Source: Volvox africanus (lineage: Eukaryota > Chlorophyta > Chlorophyceae > Chlamydomonadales > Volvocaceae). From it: 64,000 bases of DNA. A program made the translations under genes and the position numbers. Shown piece by piece: positions 49,201 through 59,781 of the stretch. How positions within the stretch are numbered: position 1 is the stretch's first letter; each line of letters starts with the position of its first letter. The notes below the pieces were generated by a model. The model ran no database searches. It was not told the DNA's origin and worked only from the letters and a program-made list of their open reading frames with translations. The stretch is from the NCBI GenBank assembly GCA_030268105.1, contig BSDZ01000078.1, forward strand, positions 4,019,001 to 4,083,000, written 5' to 3'.

Positions 49201-52200
49201 TATGCGGATTTATATGAAATCATAAGCAATTATGCCGTAAATCGCCAAAGCAAAGAAGAAAGATATAAAAAACTGGGTGAAACTGGTTTTTCAATATTGT
49301 GCTACAATAAACATAAGAAAAATAAAAACAGAATGGCCACCAAAACTGAAATAATCAACTAACGGTGAAATTTTATCAGCCGTAAGAGCAGCCCTTGGTA
49401 ACTCAATCATTGTACCAGTCTTTATCCTAGATTTCAAAATCCGGAAACGACTCATATACCCGTGGTTATGGTAACTGCTCTGGCCGCAAAAAGCAGCATC
49501 ACCGTGAATCAGAATCCCAACGAGAGTTATTCTAGAAAATAATTGTTTATTATGAGGATAGTTACTGTGTACTTCGTTACGGGCAAATAATGCGCAGATT
49601 TACCGATGAGTACTTTTTACGATACGCTAGCCCTGAGCAATAATAGTAAATTAGTGTGTAAATTGCTGATCGCTTGCGACGGTAAAAATTCTGTAGCAAA
49701 AATTTTATTTTTTTCTAATGACATAGAAAAAGACTACAAACAAAAAGTAACGCTCCTATCTTGAAATTATCAGATATAGCTAACCCGATTGAGTTACGAA
49801 GTTCTGGGAAAATTTTAAACGTAACTTACGAAAAGTAATTAAACAATTTGATCTTTTTTCAGGAACAATTAAGCAATTTAACAAAAGGGTGGTTGCATTT
49901 TATCAAATAGAAAAATTGTTTATAGTTATATTTTTAGCAAGAATTTCTGAGCGTAAGTCTAGCATTAGCAAAAACCAACATTTTCGGAATTTGATACAGA
50001 AATCCATAGAGAACCAAGTGCTGTTTGATCCAGGAGTAAGGGGGTTGAACCACCTTTGAATCCATCAGCCCCTCCTGCCCCTCCAGTGCCTCACCTGGCG
50101 AATTGTGAGGGGCAGTGAGGCCGCACCCTCCACCCCTGCCTCAGCAATCCAGGGGGCAATGCAGGGGGCATCTGGCCACACCGGCACCCGCTGCAGTACC
50201 TGGGCCACCTGAGCTCTTGTGTGGGGGGGGAGAACGTGGTATGATTCATCAGGTCATCCAGTCCAGGGGGGAAGTGCCGATCTCAGAGTCTCACCGTCGC
50301 AAGGCCCCTAAGAAGCTCCATGTACTCCTCCCAGGAGCGAGTGAAGGCCAGTCCAGACGCCAGGGAGGGGTGCAGCGCCAGCAGGTGCAGCGGCGCCCAG
50401 CCCCCGGGTTGGGTTTCGGGGCCGGGCTGAACGGCATCGGTTCCCTGGAGCCAATACAAGAGGATAGGGGCTGCAGGGCTTGTAAGGCTTGCAGCATGGT
50501 CGTACTCGTCACGAAGGGGACCAGAAGATGCGATCGTCAGTCCCTCTTATGCTCCCTCTCCTTCCCGTTGTACGACAAAATTCGAGTGCCATTTGTTGGG
50601 CCTTGCGGGCTAGGTGTACGCAGCCGTCGCAAAGGCGCCTAAATGCCGTTGCACACGTCGAGGCGCCCTCTAATAAGTAACATTAAACAAACACTAATTA
50701 AACACTAAATAAAATTATATTATTATATGGTTTGTGGCATGGAGTACTTCGGCTTAAGAGGATGTGATGCCGTATCGCTTACTGCTGTCGTACCTTGTGA
50801 AGGAAATACATTCTAGGCCCTAGCACCTGACGCGCCAGCAGCCAGTCGTAGTGCCCAACCGCCATCCGTACCACCGCTTTACCCACAGCGGGACTGGTGC
50901 CTGACGGTTGGGGTCACAGAGGAACAATAAGGACGAGGGCTCAACCAATGAATTCAGTCCCCAGCTGCAAGCCCCCCAAAACCTTCTTCCGGAACCACCG
51001 CAACATGCACTCACGCCCATTCCGGTAGGCGCCTTCGCTGCCTGTACCGCCATGTGTACCGCCATGTGTACGGCCATGTGTACCGCCATCGTGTCTGGTC
51101 ACACAGCCGCTGCGAAGCTCCCCCACAAAATGACCCCCTCCTGTACCCTCCTCCTTTCCTTCCTCCCTTTCCTCCTCCCCATCCTCCTCCTCCCCCTTCC
51201 GCCGCCTTCCCCTCCTCCTCCTCTTCATACGACGACGACACCCCACTCCGACCCCCCGCCCCGCCATTTGTCGTACCTGGTATGTAGTGCAGATGCCCCA
51301 CCACCTGTTGAGGTCTTCCGCCGGGGGTCAGTGCGGGGAGCCAGAAGCCCTTGCGCCCCCGTGCGAACCAGTTGAGCATCAGGAAGGGGGGCGACAGCAG
51401 AAACTGCTCCTGGCGCATGGCGTTGGCGGCAGGCGCAGCTTCCGGGTCTTCTGGATCGGGCCACATTGGGCAGCTACCGGGCGACACGGGCAAATGGCGA
51501 GGTGAAGGTGAAGGTGAAGGTGAAGGTGAAGGTGAAGGTGATATAAATATAAATATAATATAAATATAAATATAAATATAAATATAAATATAAATATAAA
51601 TATAAATATAAATATAAATATAAATATAAATATAAATATAAATATAAATATAAATATAAATATAAATATAAATATAAATATAAATATAAATATAAATATA
51701 AATATAAATATAAATATAAATATAAATATAAATATAAATATAAATATAAATATAAATATAAATATAAATATAAATATAAATATAAATATAAATATAAATA
51801 TAAATATAAATATAAATATAAATATAAATATAAATATAAATATAAATATAAATATAAATATAAATATAAATATAAATATAAATAGTGCAGGTGCTGTTTT
51901 TTGCCATAAAAAAGTAGAGAAATACATGCTCCCTCACATCCCTGGACTCACTCGCAATCCCCTCGAAGCTGCCGGAGCCAATGCTTGGAAAGGGGTCCCT
52001 TAGTGGGCGGGTATAGGTACGGACCGTACCGCTCGTCCCATGCGGAATAGGCGGGCATGCGCATTGTAAAATACCTGTCCGGCGGAACGGGGCGGGGGCA
52101 GTGAGGGCAGGAGAAGAGCGCGTAGCAACGCTGGGGCGTCAGGGAATGCACTCTGGGCGCCGCGGTTGTATGTGTATGGGTGTAGGTGCATGTGAAGGAT

Positions 52201-55200
52201 GCAGACCTGTGGAGTGCTGTAATCAGGCAACTCTCCAGCATTCATAAAATGCCTCCGGGGATGGGAAGCGATGAGCCACGACAACGTTCAATACGCATAC
52301 TGGTTTTTACGTACACCAAGCCCGCTACGGCTATTAGTAAATCCACTCATAGCAGCGGTTTCCGGTTAGTCGGTCTGATTGGTTAATTCTTTTCCTCCTA
52401 AACGTCGTCCCCAACCAGGAACCAGAAGCCTTAATGGCATCATAAGGCCCAATCAGCACTGCCCACCAACCTGACGGTGACGTTGGGCCCTCCCGCCACC
52501 AAACCCCAGGCCGGTGGCAGCTCCATGTGATCGTCCTGGCGCACAGGACCCTCATAGCTCAGCTGCGCCAGTACGGCATCCACGAGGTCCTGATGACGTT
52601 CCGGATTGACCAACAGCCAGTCCGATGTACGGCAATCTCGTACGGAGAAGCCGAAAAAAATCCGACCTGCATGGCGGTGCGGGGTACAACATATTATGTA
52701 GGATTAAGAAGATAGGCCCCCGGCTCCAGGGGGCCTTTAAAACCCCATGTGTGGTGACATATGGGTTTTCCGGGGGTCCGGAGGAGGGGCCCTGCTGAGG
52801 GAAGGGAAATAAGGCCCGCCCTGTAGCTTCTTACCCAGTCGTACACTCGTAAGACCGTCTTTAAGGCCATCCTGATCCATGTAGTTGCACCACGTGGCGA
52901 TGTTGTGCTGGTATCTGCTCGTTTGGAATCCATTCTCGATCCAGCGGAGGATCCTGGGGCGGGCGGGAGGATTAGGGAGAGGTGCATGTGTGTTGCTTTG
53001 GATGGGGCGGGGAGGCTGCTGTCAGATCGGCAGGGGAAGTTAAGTCCACATCGACTGAGCATGCTGGGTAGCTGGGTAGCTGGGTAGCTGGGCTACTTGC
53101 CACTGCACACGTAGACGTGCGGGAGGGGAGGGCACAGGCATCTCCTTCGCGCGTCCCCCCCCGGGCGAGCTGCAAACAGCACCTGTGCACCACTTCAGCC
53201 ATCAACCAGGCCGCCGGGCCGTCAGGAGCCGCGTTTTGAACGTAGACAACACCGCCATTTGGGTCCGTCTCGGTTAAGTAGTCCGACTGATCGTACAGCA
53301 CCTGCAGGCAACGACCCGTGGATCAGTGGTGATGTGGTAGTACGGGAATGAAGATTCCTCTTTTACCGTTTGAGGGGGGCCGAAACAGGAAAAGCGCGCA
53401 GTTGGGAGCACAGCAGGTGGTTTTGCTTGCTACTGCCATTGCTACTGCCGCTTTCATTGGAACTGGTATTGTGGCTATAGCAGCAGATACGTCAAGAGTA
53501 GCAGTTACAGCATTTCTTGCATTTGTGACAGGGAGAGGAAGGGGGGAGGAGGAGGAGGGGGCGCGCACCTCCGGCTGGTTGATGATGGTGAAGTTGGCGA
53601 AGGGCGGTGACTTGAAGTACACGTACGGATCATCGAAGAATATAACGTCCGTATCCACAAGAAACACATTGTACCGCATCCGTACAGCACGCGCAGCGAT
53701 GCGGTACCTGTTAAGCATGGGATGGCAGTTAAATTTCGGTTCGCTTTCCCCCAACGGAGTTAAGGTCACACGTGCAAGCAGCCGTCCAGTTGACTCCCTG
53801 CCATGGGAGGTGGCGGATGCTAAAACCATGTGGATCACACTCCATGATACCATGACTCCGAGCAATCTGAGATGGCCATATCCGTGCCACCGAAGTCTCC
53901 GTCGCAGCGGCGCTGGCCGCCGTTGACCACCAACGAGGAACGAGAACCTCCCGGCAGCAGCCGCCACCGATTCGGCCCATCTTTCTCCCTCCCGCCTCCT
54001 TCTCTCCCTGCTCCTCTCCCCCCTTCTCTCCCTGCTCCTCTCCCCCTTCTCCTCTCCCCTTTCTCCCCCTCCTTCTTTCCCTCCTTCTCTCCCTCCTCTC
54101 CCTCCTTCTCTTCCTCCTTCTCTTCCTGCTCCTCTCCCTCCTCTCCCTCCTTCTCTCCCTCCTTCTCTCCCTGCTCCTCTTCCTCTGCAATACCTGGACC
54201 TTCTGTGAGATGTGCACTAGCATACCCCGGTGTCCGTTTCGCGTTCTTAAGCCTGATGGATCTCTCTGTTGAGAATTAAGGCTATTTTGAGGAAGTCTCT
54301 CTCCCCCCTCCCTCTCTCTCCCCTCCCCCGTCCCCCCTCAACCTCTCACATGAGAAACCCCTTCTTTGCCTTCCTTCGCACCTCGCACACCCCTCCCCTT
54401 CCTCTTGCCCCTGCTGGACGTCCCCACCTGCTATGCCACAACGGAACCGCCGCCGGCACCAGGTCCCTCTCCGCACCCAGCACCGGCAGCTCCCAGTCCA
54501 GCCATACGCATCCGGTGGAGGGCAGCGCGGCCGCTAATCGAACACAATCGGTTCCGGAGCTGCGCACCATCATCACGTGCTCCAGACCCAGCCGTAGCAG
54601 GTTACCTACCGCCTGGGGGAGTGGGGAATGGAGGGGGGGAAGGGGTAACACAGAGATGGGGCGATGGGGAAGTGGGCACGACGAAACCCACAAAAAGCTG
54701 CGTGTGTTTCGTGAGGCCGAAAGAAATACCGTGGAGTTATGGTTAAGATGGGATTTTGGGGAAGGGGTTGAAGGGTGGGGACATAAAGAACGGGAAGGGG
54801 ACTGCGATGACGAGGAAGCTAACGGGAAGAGCAGGTGCGGGAGGTAGCGATGTACGGGAGAAAACGCCAAGATATTATCATTTCTTACAAGAGGGCTTTG
54901 CGCATATGGGTGGGTGGGAAGGCAAAGAGTGAGAAGGCGGGCGTAGAGAACGGGATGGGGGAAGCTTGGTAAGAACGCGGGGCCGACAACATTGATCCAA
55001 GGCTGTCCATTTCCTTCGTTCCTTCTATTTGCTCTTTCGTATTATATTCTTCCTGCTTTAGTCAGAGTTATAGTCTTCATCCCGGTATATGTACGCCCTT
55101 TGTGTCATCGTACAGACATTCGGCGTTCCTCGCCCGTAGGAAACAAGAAATACCCATCCGTCCCGAATGGAATACATCGGTAACATTGTTGACCCAAAGC

Positions 55201-56761
55201 GTACGAGTTGCAAATACAGTCAACCAATTCATATCCTCCCATATAACCGAATGAAACGCAGGCGATCGGACGATATGGACGGCAACATTTCCGTGGGCGA
55301 TGAAAACATCACCACAAACCGAAAGAGCCACAGCATAAACCTTTCATTAAAAAGAACATTTCCCCAACCACCTTAATGCTCACATGATACCAGACATATA
55401 TGCAACAGACATTCGTCTGAGTCTGACTGACCATTCGGTCCGTCGCGCTCGCCCGTACTACAGTATGACTCATCAATCTTGTCCTCAGTTTATGCTTCAA
55501 GTTGCTCATCCAACGAAAGCTCAAGCATCCGTTGTCTAAGATTAAAGGTTACTCAAAGCTTGCTTAATATTTCAGTTATTTTACAAACTGGCTGCAACGA
55601 CAATACAAAACTTGGGACAGGGTCGGAGTTACGCTGTTATATCCTGTATCTGACAAACTTGATCTCTTGGGGAAGGGTTAATTACATCAGGAAGACGGAG
55701 AGGCACCCTCGCAAGCCCACCATGTAGCACTTGGCGGCCTCTGGGATGTTCTGGTTGGCCGCAGTGCTGAGCATCGCCATCGGCTGCATTACGGCCCACG
55801 GTAGGCGCCCCGCAGATGCAGGCCTAAACGCCCTTGCCTCTTCCCATGGATTTCCTTAATTTGTTATGTCTTCACCGGCCAGCACTGGCAGACAGGGAAA
55901 TCCGTAGCTTAACGGATGGCAGCGGCTGATGCACCCCTTCTCACAGGCAATGCATTCAGCACAGCCACCAACCAGCTAATGGCAGGGAGCAACCAACCTC
56001 ACCCCTTCAGTGCTGCTGGCTGCTGCTTGAAGCTGTAACGTTAGACAGTTATATAACCATACGATCACCTGTCGTGAGGTAACCGCCTCCTTCTCAACGG
56101 TCCTCACCTTCATGGCGCCAAGCACGTGCCCGCTGTCCGCGGCCATGAGGATCACCTCCTGCTTGTACGACCGGGCAGCGAGGGCCTTACGAAGGCCCAA
56201 CGCTGAAGCGGGACCCAGTGCCGGTGCCGCAGGACAGTGTGGGGTGTTTTTGAGGGAGGGACGTCAAGCATGAAGGAGGGGAAATGACTGGCTTTCCGGG
56301 GTCTACCAGACACGTGCTACCCCGTTAGTGTGTGTATGTGCGTGTGCGTGGTGTGTGTGTGTGTAAATGTGCGTGTGTTTGTGTGTATGTGTGTTTGCCA
56401 TGTGCCAATTTCGTAGCATCTTACCGTATTCGTGATGTGAATTGATCCTCTAATAATACACAGGGCCTTTTAGGTCGACAACAAAGGTGTGATGTTCCAG
56501 CTGGTGCCGTGGAAGTAAGGACCGCGGCCTGGCACGCCACACACCTCACCCCTCACCGGAGTCCACCTCGCCCACATACGGCTTGGTCCTTCCCAAACTG
56601 CAGTAGCCGCTGCGCCCACAAGGCAAGTCCCCGCGAACTCCACATTCGGGGAACACCAAGGGCATAAGCAATAATAGAAACAGCCGCAGTAGCAGTAGCG
56701 GCGGCAGCGGCAGTTGTTGTCTGAAATGATGAGGCGCTTCAGCGGCCGACGGATTCATCAT
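46208..56761 (-). CDS. Golgi-type glycosyltransferase, nucleotide-diphospho-sugar transferase fold (GT77-like)
   Basis: Sixteen exons join in frame to give 1166 aa: 56761-56557, 56202-56108, 54612-54428, 53707-53569, 53301-53183, 52953-52835, 52666-52471, 52074-51952, 51473-51277, 50900-50794, 50543-50295, 50208-50095, 48819-48630, 48315-48225, 47878-47761, 47461-46208. A hydrophobic signal-anchor at residues 22-37 (PLLLLRLFLLLLMPLVF) fits a type II lumenal enzyme. Family features are KQEVILMAADSGHVLGAMK, NLLRLGLEHVMMV, the catalytic DxD in YNVFLVDTDVIFFDDPY (Asp180, Asp182), NGGVVYVQNAAPDGPAAWLM and AVVRMAVGHYDWLLARQVLG. The last 250 or so residues are low complexity: poly-Ala, then a run of about 25 Gly. 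The wider GT77 family includes arabinosyl- and xylosyltransferases for Hyp-rich proteins and wall glycans. The actual donor sugar cannot be read from sequence. The start has two adjacent ATGs. Confidence 0.88.
49150..50040. other. AT-rich island inside intron 12 of the glycosyltransferase gene
   Basis: Roughly 900 bp is far richer in A and T than the flanks, with runs such as AAAATTTTATTTTTTTC near 49700. The flanking sequence at 48.8-49.1 kb and after 50.05 kb returns to the local GC-rich style. I see no coding frame, terminal repeats or target duplication. Candidates are an inserted, decayed mobile element or a nuclear copy of organelle intergenic DNA. Neither is shown. Confidence 0.6.
51501..51540. 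repeat. (GGTGAA)n hexanucleotide repeat
   Basis: Just under seven copies of GGTGAA directly abut the ATAAAT array, in intron 8 of the glycosyltransferase gene. Each unit on the plus strand carries a GTGAAG; on the transcribed sense strand it reads TTCACC. Confidence 0.93.
51541..51884. repeat. (ATAAAT)n hexanucleotide microsatellite, about 57 copies
   Basis: A nearly pure array of about 344 bp, with one early irregularity (AATATAATATAAAT). It lies in the intron between the exons at 52074-51952 and 51473-51277. It yields artefactual frames of Ile-Tyr or Phe-Ile repeats on the minus strand. Confidence 0.96.
53980..54190. repeat. Polypyrimidine CTCC/TTCTC repeat in glycosyltransferase intron 3
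   Basis: Imperfect repeats of CTCCTTCTCTCC and CTGCTCCTCT on the plus strand, so the transcript carries a purine-rich GAGAAGGAG tract. This lies between the exons at 54612-54428 and 53707-53569. Frames through it (RRERRRE or SPSFSP repeats) are not genes. Confidence 0.85.
56330..56395. repeat. Imperfect (TG)n microsatellite
   Basis: TGTGTG-rich stretch interrupted by TA, CG and TT steps, in the first intron of the glycosyltransferase gene. Confidence 0.8.
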
Positions 56762-58716
56762 TTTCGGCGCCCTCGTGGTGATCCGCTGGTGCGAGGGGGC
56801 GGCTTGAGACTCGGTCGCCAGCAGGACAGACCAGGACAGACCGGTGGAGGAGTGAGCCTGTCCAGAGGCCGACTGGCCAAACGAGTTCGTCTGACCGCCT
56901 TCCCTGTGCTGTTTTATTCGGAGGTCGTGGGGGTGTTTTAGATGGATGGTGGGAATAGGGCTTGCTGACGCCAGCCCTGTATATAAGTCACACGGCAGAC
57001 TGCTGCTGGGTGCTGGCCCCTCCCGCGTGTCGCCCCGAGAAGTCGCCCAGCCGTCAGACCTTAACTGGGAGCATGTGACGATATGTAAACATCAAACTTC
57101 ACCTGTGAGTGCTAGATAAGCGATAGATAGAGGACCGCGATGGGGCAGAGACAGCCAGATTCTCTCAGTTCAGCGAGCAATTAACTGGTTTCTTCGACCT
57201 ATTTAGGTAAGAAGGCAAGGTGTGAAAGGTCGTCGACACGAATGAGGAGCATTTGTATCGTTCGAACGTTGAGTTTGTGGTCTGTCAGTTGAGAACCCTT
57301 ACAAGGGCTGGGTATACGTATCTGAATTGTGGCAGATGAACATAAATGCAATCAGGGTTGTTGTATATTTTACTGGCATTACAAAGGTTTTCGCATTTGG
57401 AGTCGTCGACAGGTGGTCTAAAAGTAAAGCATCCGCTATGCCCGCTAAAATATAATAGAGATGATTGATAGCTTAAGATACATGGCTCCTCACGTTGGAA
57501 AGTAGTTCACGACCAATGTTTCATTGCGAAGCTGTATGCGTCTGTCTTAGTCGTCAGTCGACAGACTAACCAACCAAACCGAACGTCTCGGAAACGATAC
57601 AGTCAACATTTTATAATGTTTCGTGCTATGTGCACAATGTTTAGCTCACATTATCATGAGCTATTCAATTTATCTCCATTTGAGCGCAGCTAAGCACAGA
57701 GTGCACGGACGGCTTCCCTATCAACTGTAGATTTTATTCCTTGATCAAATGTAAAATTACCAATGATTTATAAATAAATGTTTGCTTTAAAAGTGCGTGC
57801 CGTTATATAACATGCTTAAATCAGTGCGCAAACGGTAGACCTACAACATAGCCAGGAACTCTGGCATCAGCCTGAGTATTCAAAATGCGGCTTCAAATGC
57901 ATCGAGCAGGGGCTCCCGTAACTTTATGCCCGACGTTTTCAACGCGATTGGTGGTGTTGCGGAGACATAAACCATGCACACGGATAGTTGCCGCCTTCGA
58001 CAGTAGACGTGTTGAAAATGACTCATTATTGGAGATACAGAATCCTTCCACGTCGGATCCGCTCGTTAAAGAGTAAGCCTCTTTCGGCCAATTCCGGGAA
58101 GGGTCCTTGTTGGATTTCTCCTTTGCACAGCGCACCATCGCACAACTCTATCGCTGCTAGCATAGATACCTGTAATCATGTCTCTAATTGAAATATACAG
58201 CTGGTTTGTAACAGTTTCGCGCGGGGTTAGTTGTTACCACGTTGGATGCACTCATCATCAGTTGCCCCGGACGCTGAGCTGCCGCCAATTGTCAAATGCC
58301 CAGGTTTCTCTTGGCACACTGACCTCTTGAGCGCTATTCAGCGCTACTCAGTTATCTTCTATCTCCCCCTTTTGACACAAACACACATATAGGCCTTAAC
58401 GGCCATGAAGTTGGCCCTCCATACCCCTAATGAGCACCTCATAGCTACAACCCTAGCCCAACGCCCCGTTCAGCTTTTTACCAAATCCATCATACCCTTC
58501 CCAGACCCTCCCCGGCGTTGAACATATTGAGCTTTCTCTTCCCAGCCGCACAACTCCCTGCCACTGTACGGTACCCCGATCCTTGTGACTGGGTCCATTT
58601 TTTTCCCGCCCGATTGCTATACGTCCCTTCCGCGGCGCCACACTGGCTATAGTCAACAATCCTAACCGTCCAACTCCCTAACGCTCCAACTTCCCACATC
58701 CATCCCAACCCCACAG
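56762..58716. other. Divergent intergenic region, glycosyltransferase and ABC exporter; 5' part of the exporter not found
   Basis: It contains no domain-like frame. From about 57.1 to 57.9 kb it is AT-rich. The exporter exon at 58717 begins in mid-codon, so at least one exon with the start codon must lie upstream, here or further left, but I could not identify it. The tract before 58717 is pyrimidine-rich and looks intronic. Confidence 0.5.
56978..56987. promoter_or_regulatory. TATA-like element in the divergent promoter region
   Basis: TGTATATAAG lies about 220 bp upstream of the glycosyltransferase ATG (minus strand) and about 1.7 kb upstream of the first recognised exporter exon (plus strand). 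The core is nearly symmetric, so the direction cannot be told from sequence. Confidence 0.35.
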
Positions 58717-59187
58717 CCTGGCTGACGTGCTCCATCTGACTCGCAAGCGCGCCCCCTTCGACAACGAATACCTCCTGGGGCTCGTCTGGCGGGAGCGGCG
58801 GCACTTGGCCCTGGCGGCCGTGACACTGCTGCTGTGCACTGCCTCCAATCTGGCGGCCCCCGTGCTGTCGGGAATGCTGCTGGAAATGCTGGTCAGTGGA
58901 CAATCCATGACGAAGTACGCGGAGGTAGGTGGGCAACTCGAGCCCAGAATGATGATGTGGGGCAGCGCGTGTGTGTGGGGAGGGTGCCTATGGGATCCTA
59001 GGGTGGTGTCATGTGCATTCATGACCCTGGTGCTGGCTATGGAGATTGAGTTTGGCGGTGAGGGAGTTGCAGCCACGGCTGCTAGCGCAGTGAAGTACCA
59101 CTACTCACCGCTGGGTGTACGGATGATATGGGCGCATGCCGTATTAGGATGGGATTGCAACCCCTCCTCTGTCTCTCTCTCTCTCTC

Positions 59188-59266
<79 letters not shown>

Positions 59267-59740
59267 TAATACGGCATGCGCCCATATATATGTGTGTGTG
59301 TGTGTGTGTGTGTTTGTGTTGCTGAGCAACTCCCCCGTCGTGATAGATCCCCCCCGGGTCGCATCCGCCCCGGTGCGGTCCCCTCCCCCTCAACATTCGG
59401 GGGCATTACATCCCATATCATGTCTTCCTCCCCTCCCTTCCCCTTCCTTTCTCTGGTCATGGCATCTGTTGCGAATGTTCACGGAGCTGACCATTCACGG
59501 CTCCCATTCCCCTCCGGCCGCCCCCAGGTATTCGCAATCCTGGCTGCCGGCTACGTCATCGAGCCGCTCTTGACCCGGGTAATTGCTCGTGTGAGGGGGG
59601 GGGGGCCAGGGGGTAGAGACATGTGGAGTAAACGAAAATATGTCCGTGACAATTTTCGTTTACAAGGAGCCCGTGAAACTCCTTTGTTCTCATCTGGTTC
59701 ACATGATGTTCCAATGTGCACGTACAAATACACACACACA

Positions 59741-59781
<41 letters not shown>

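Noticed and set aside
51379..51937. Frames of Ile-Tyr or Phe-Ile repeats on the minus strand
   Set aside because: Pure translation of the (ATAAAT)n microsatellite inside a glycosyltransferase intron. Only the flanking part that follows exon 9 is coding.
53729..54279. Frames of RRERRRE or SPSFSPSF repeats
   Set aside because: Translation of an intronic polypyrimidine/purine tract. Exon 3 joins directly in phase to the DTD-bearing exon at 53707.
55727..55800. Plus-strand hydrophobic exon-like segment (SGMFWLAAVLSIAIGC)
   Set aside because: It lies antisense inside an intron of the glycosyltransferase gene and could not be joined in phase to the ABC exporter exons or any other plus-strand exon.
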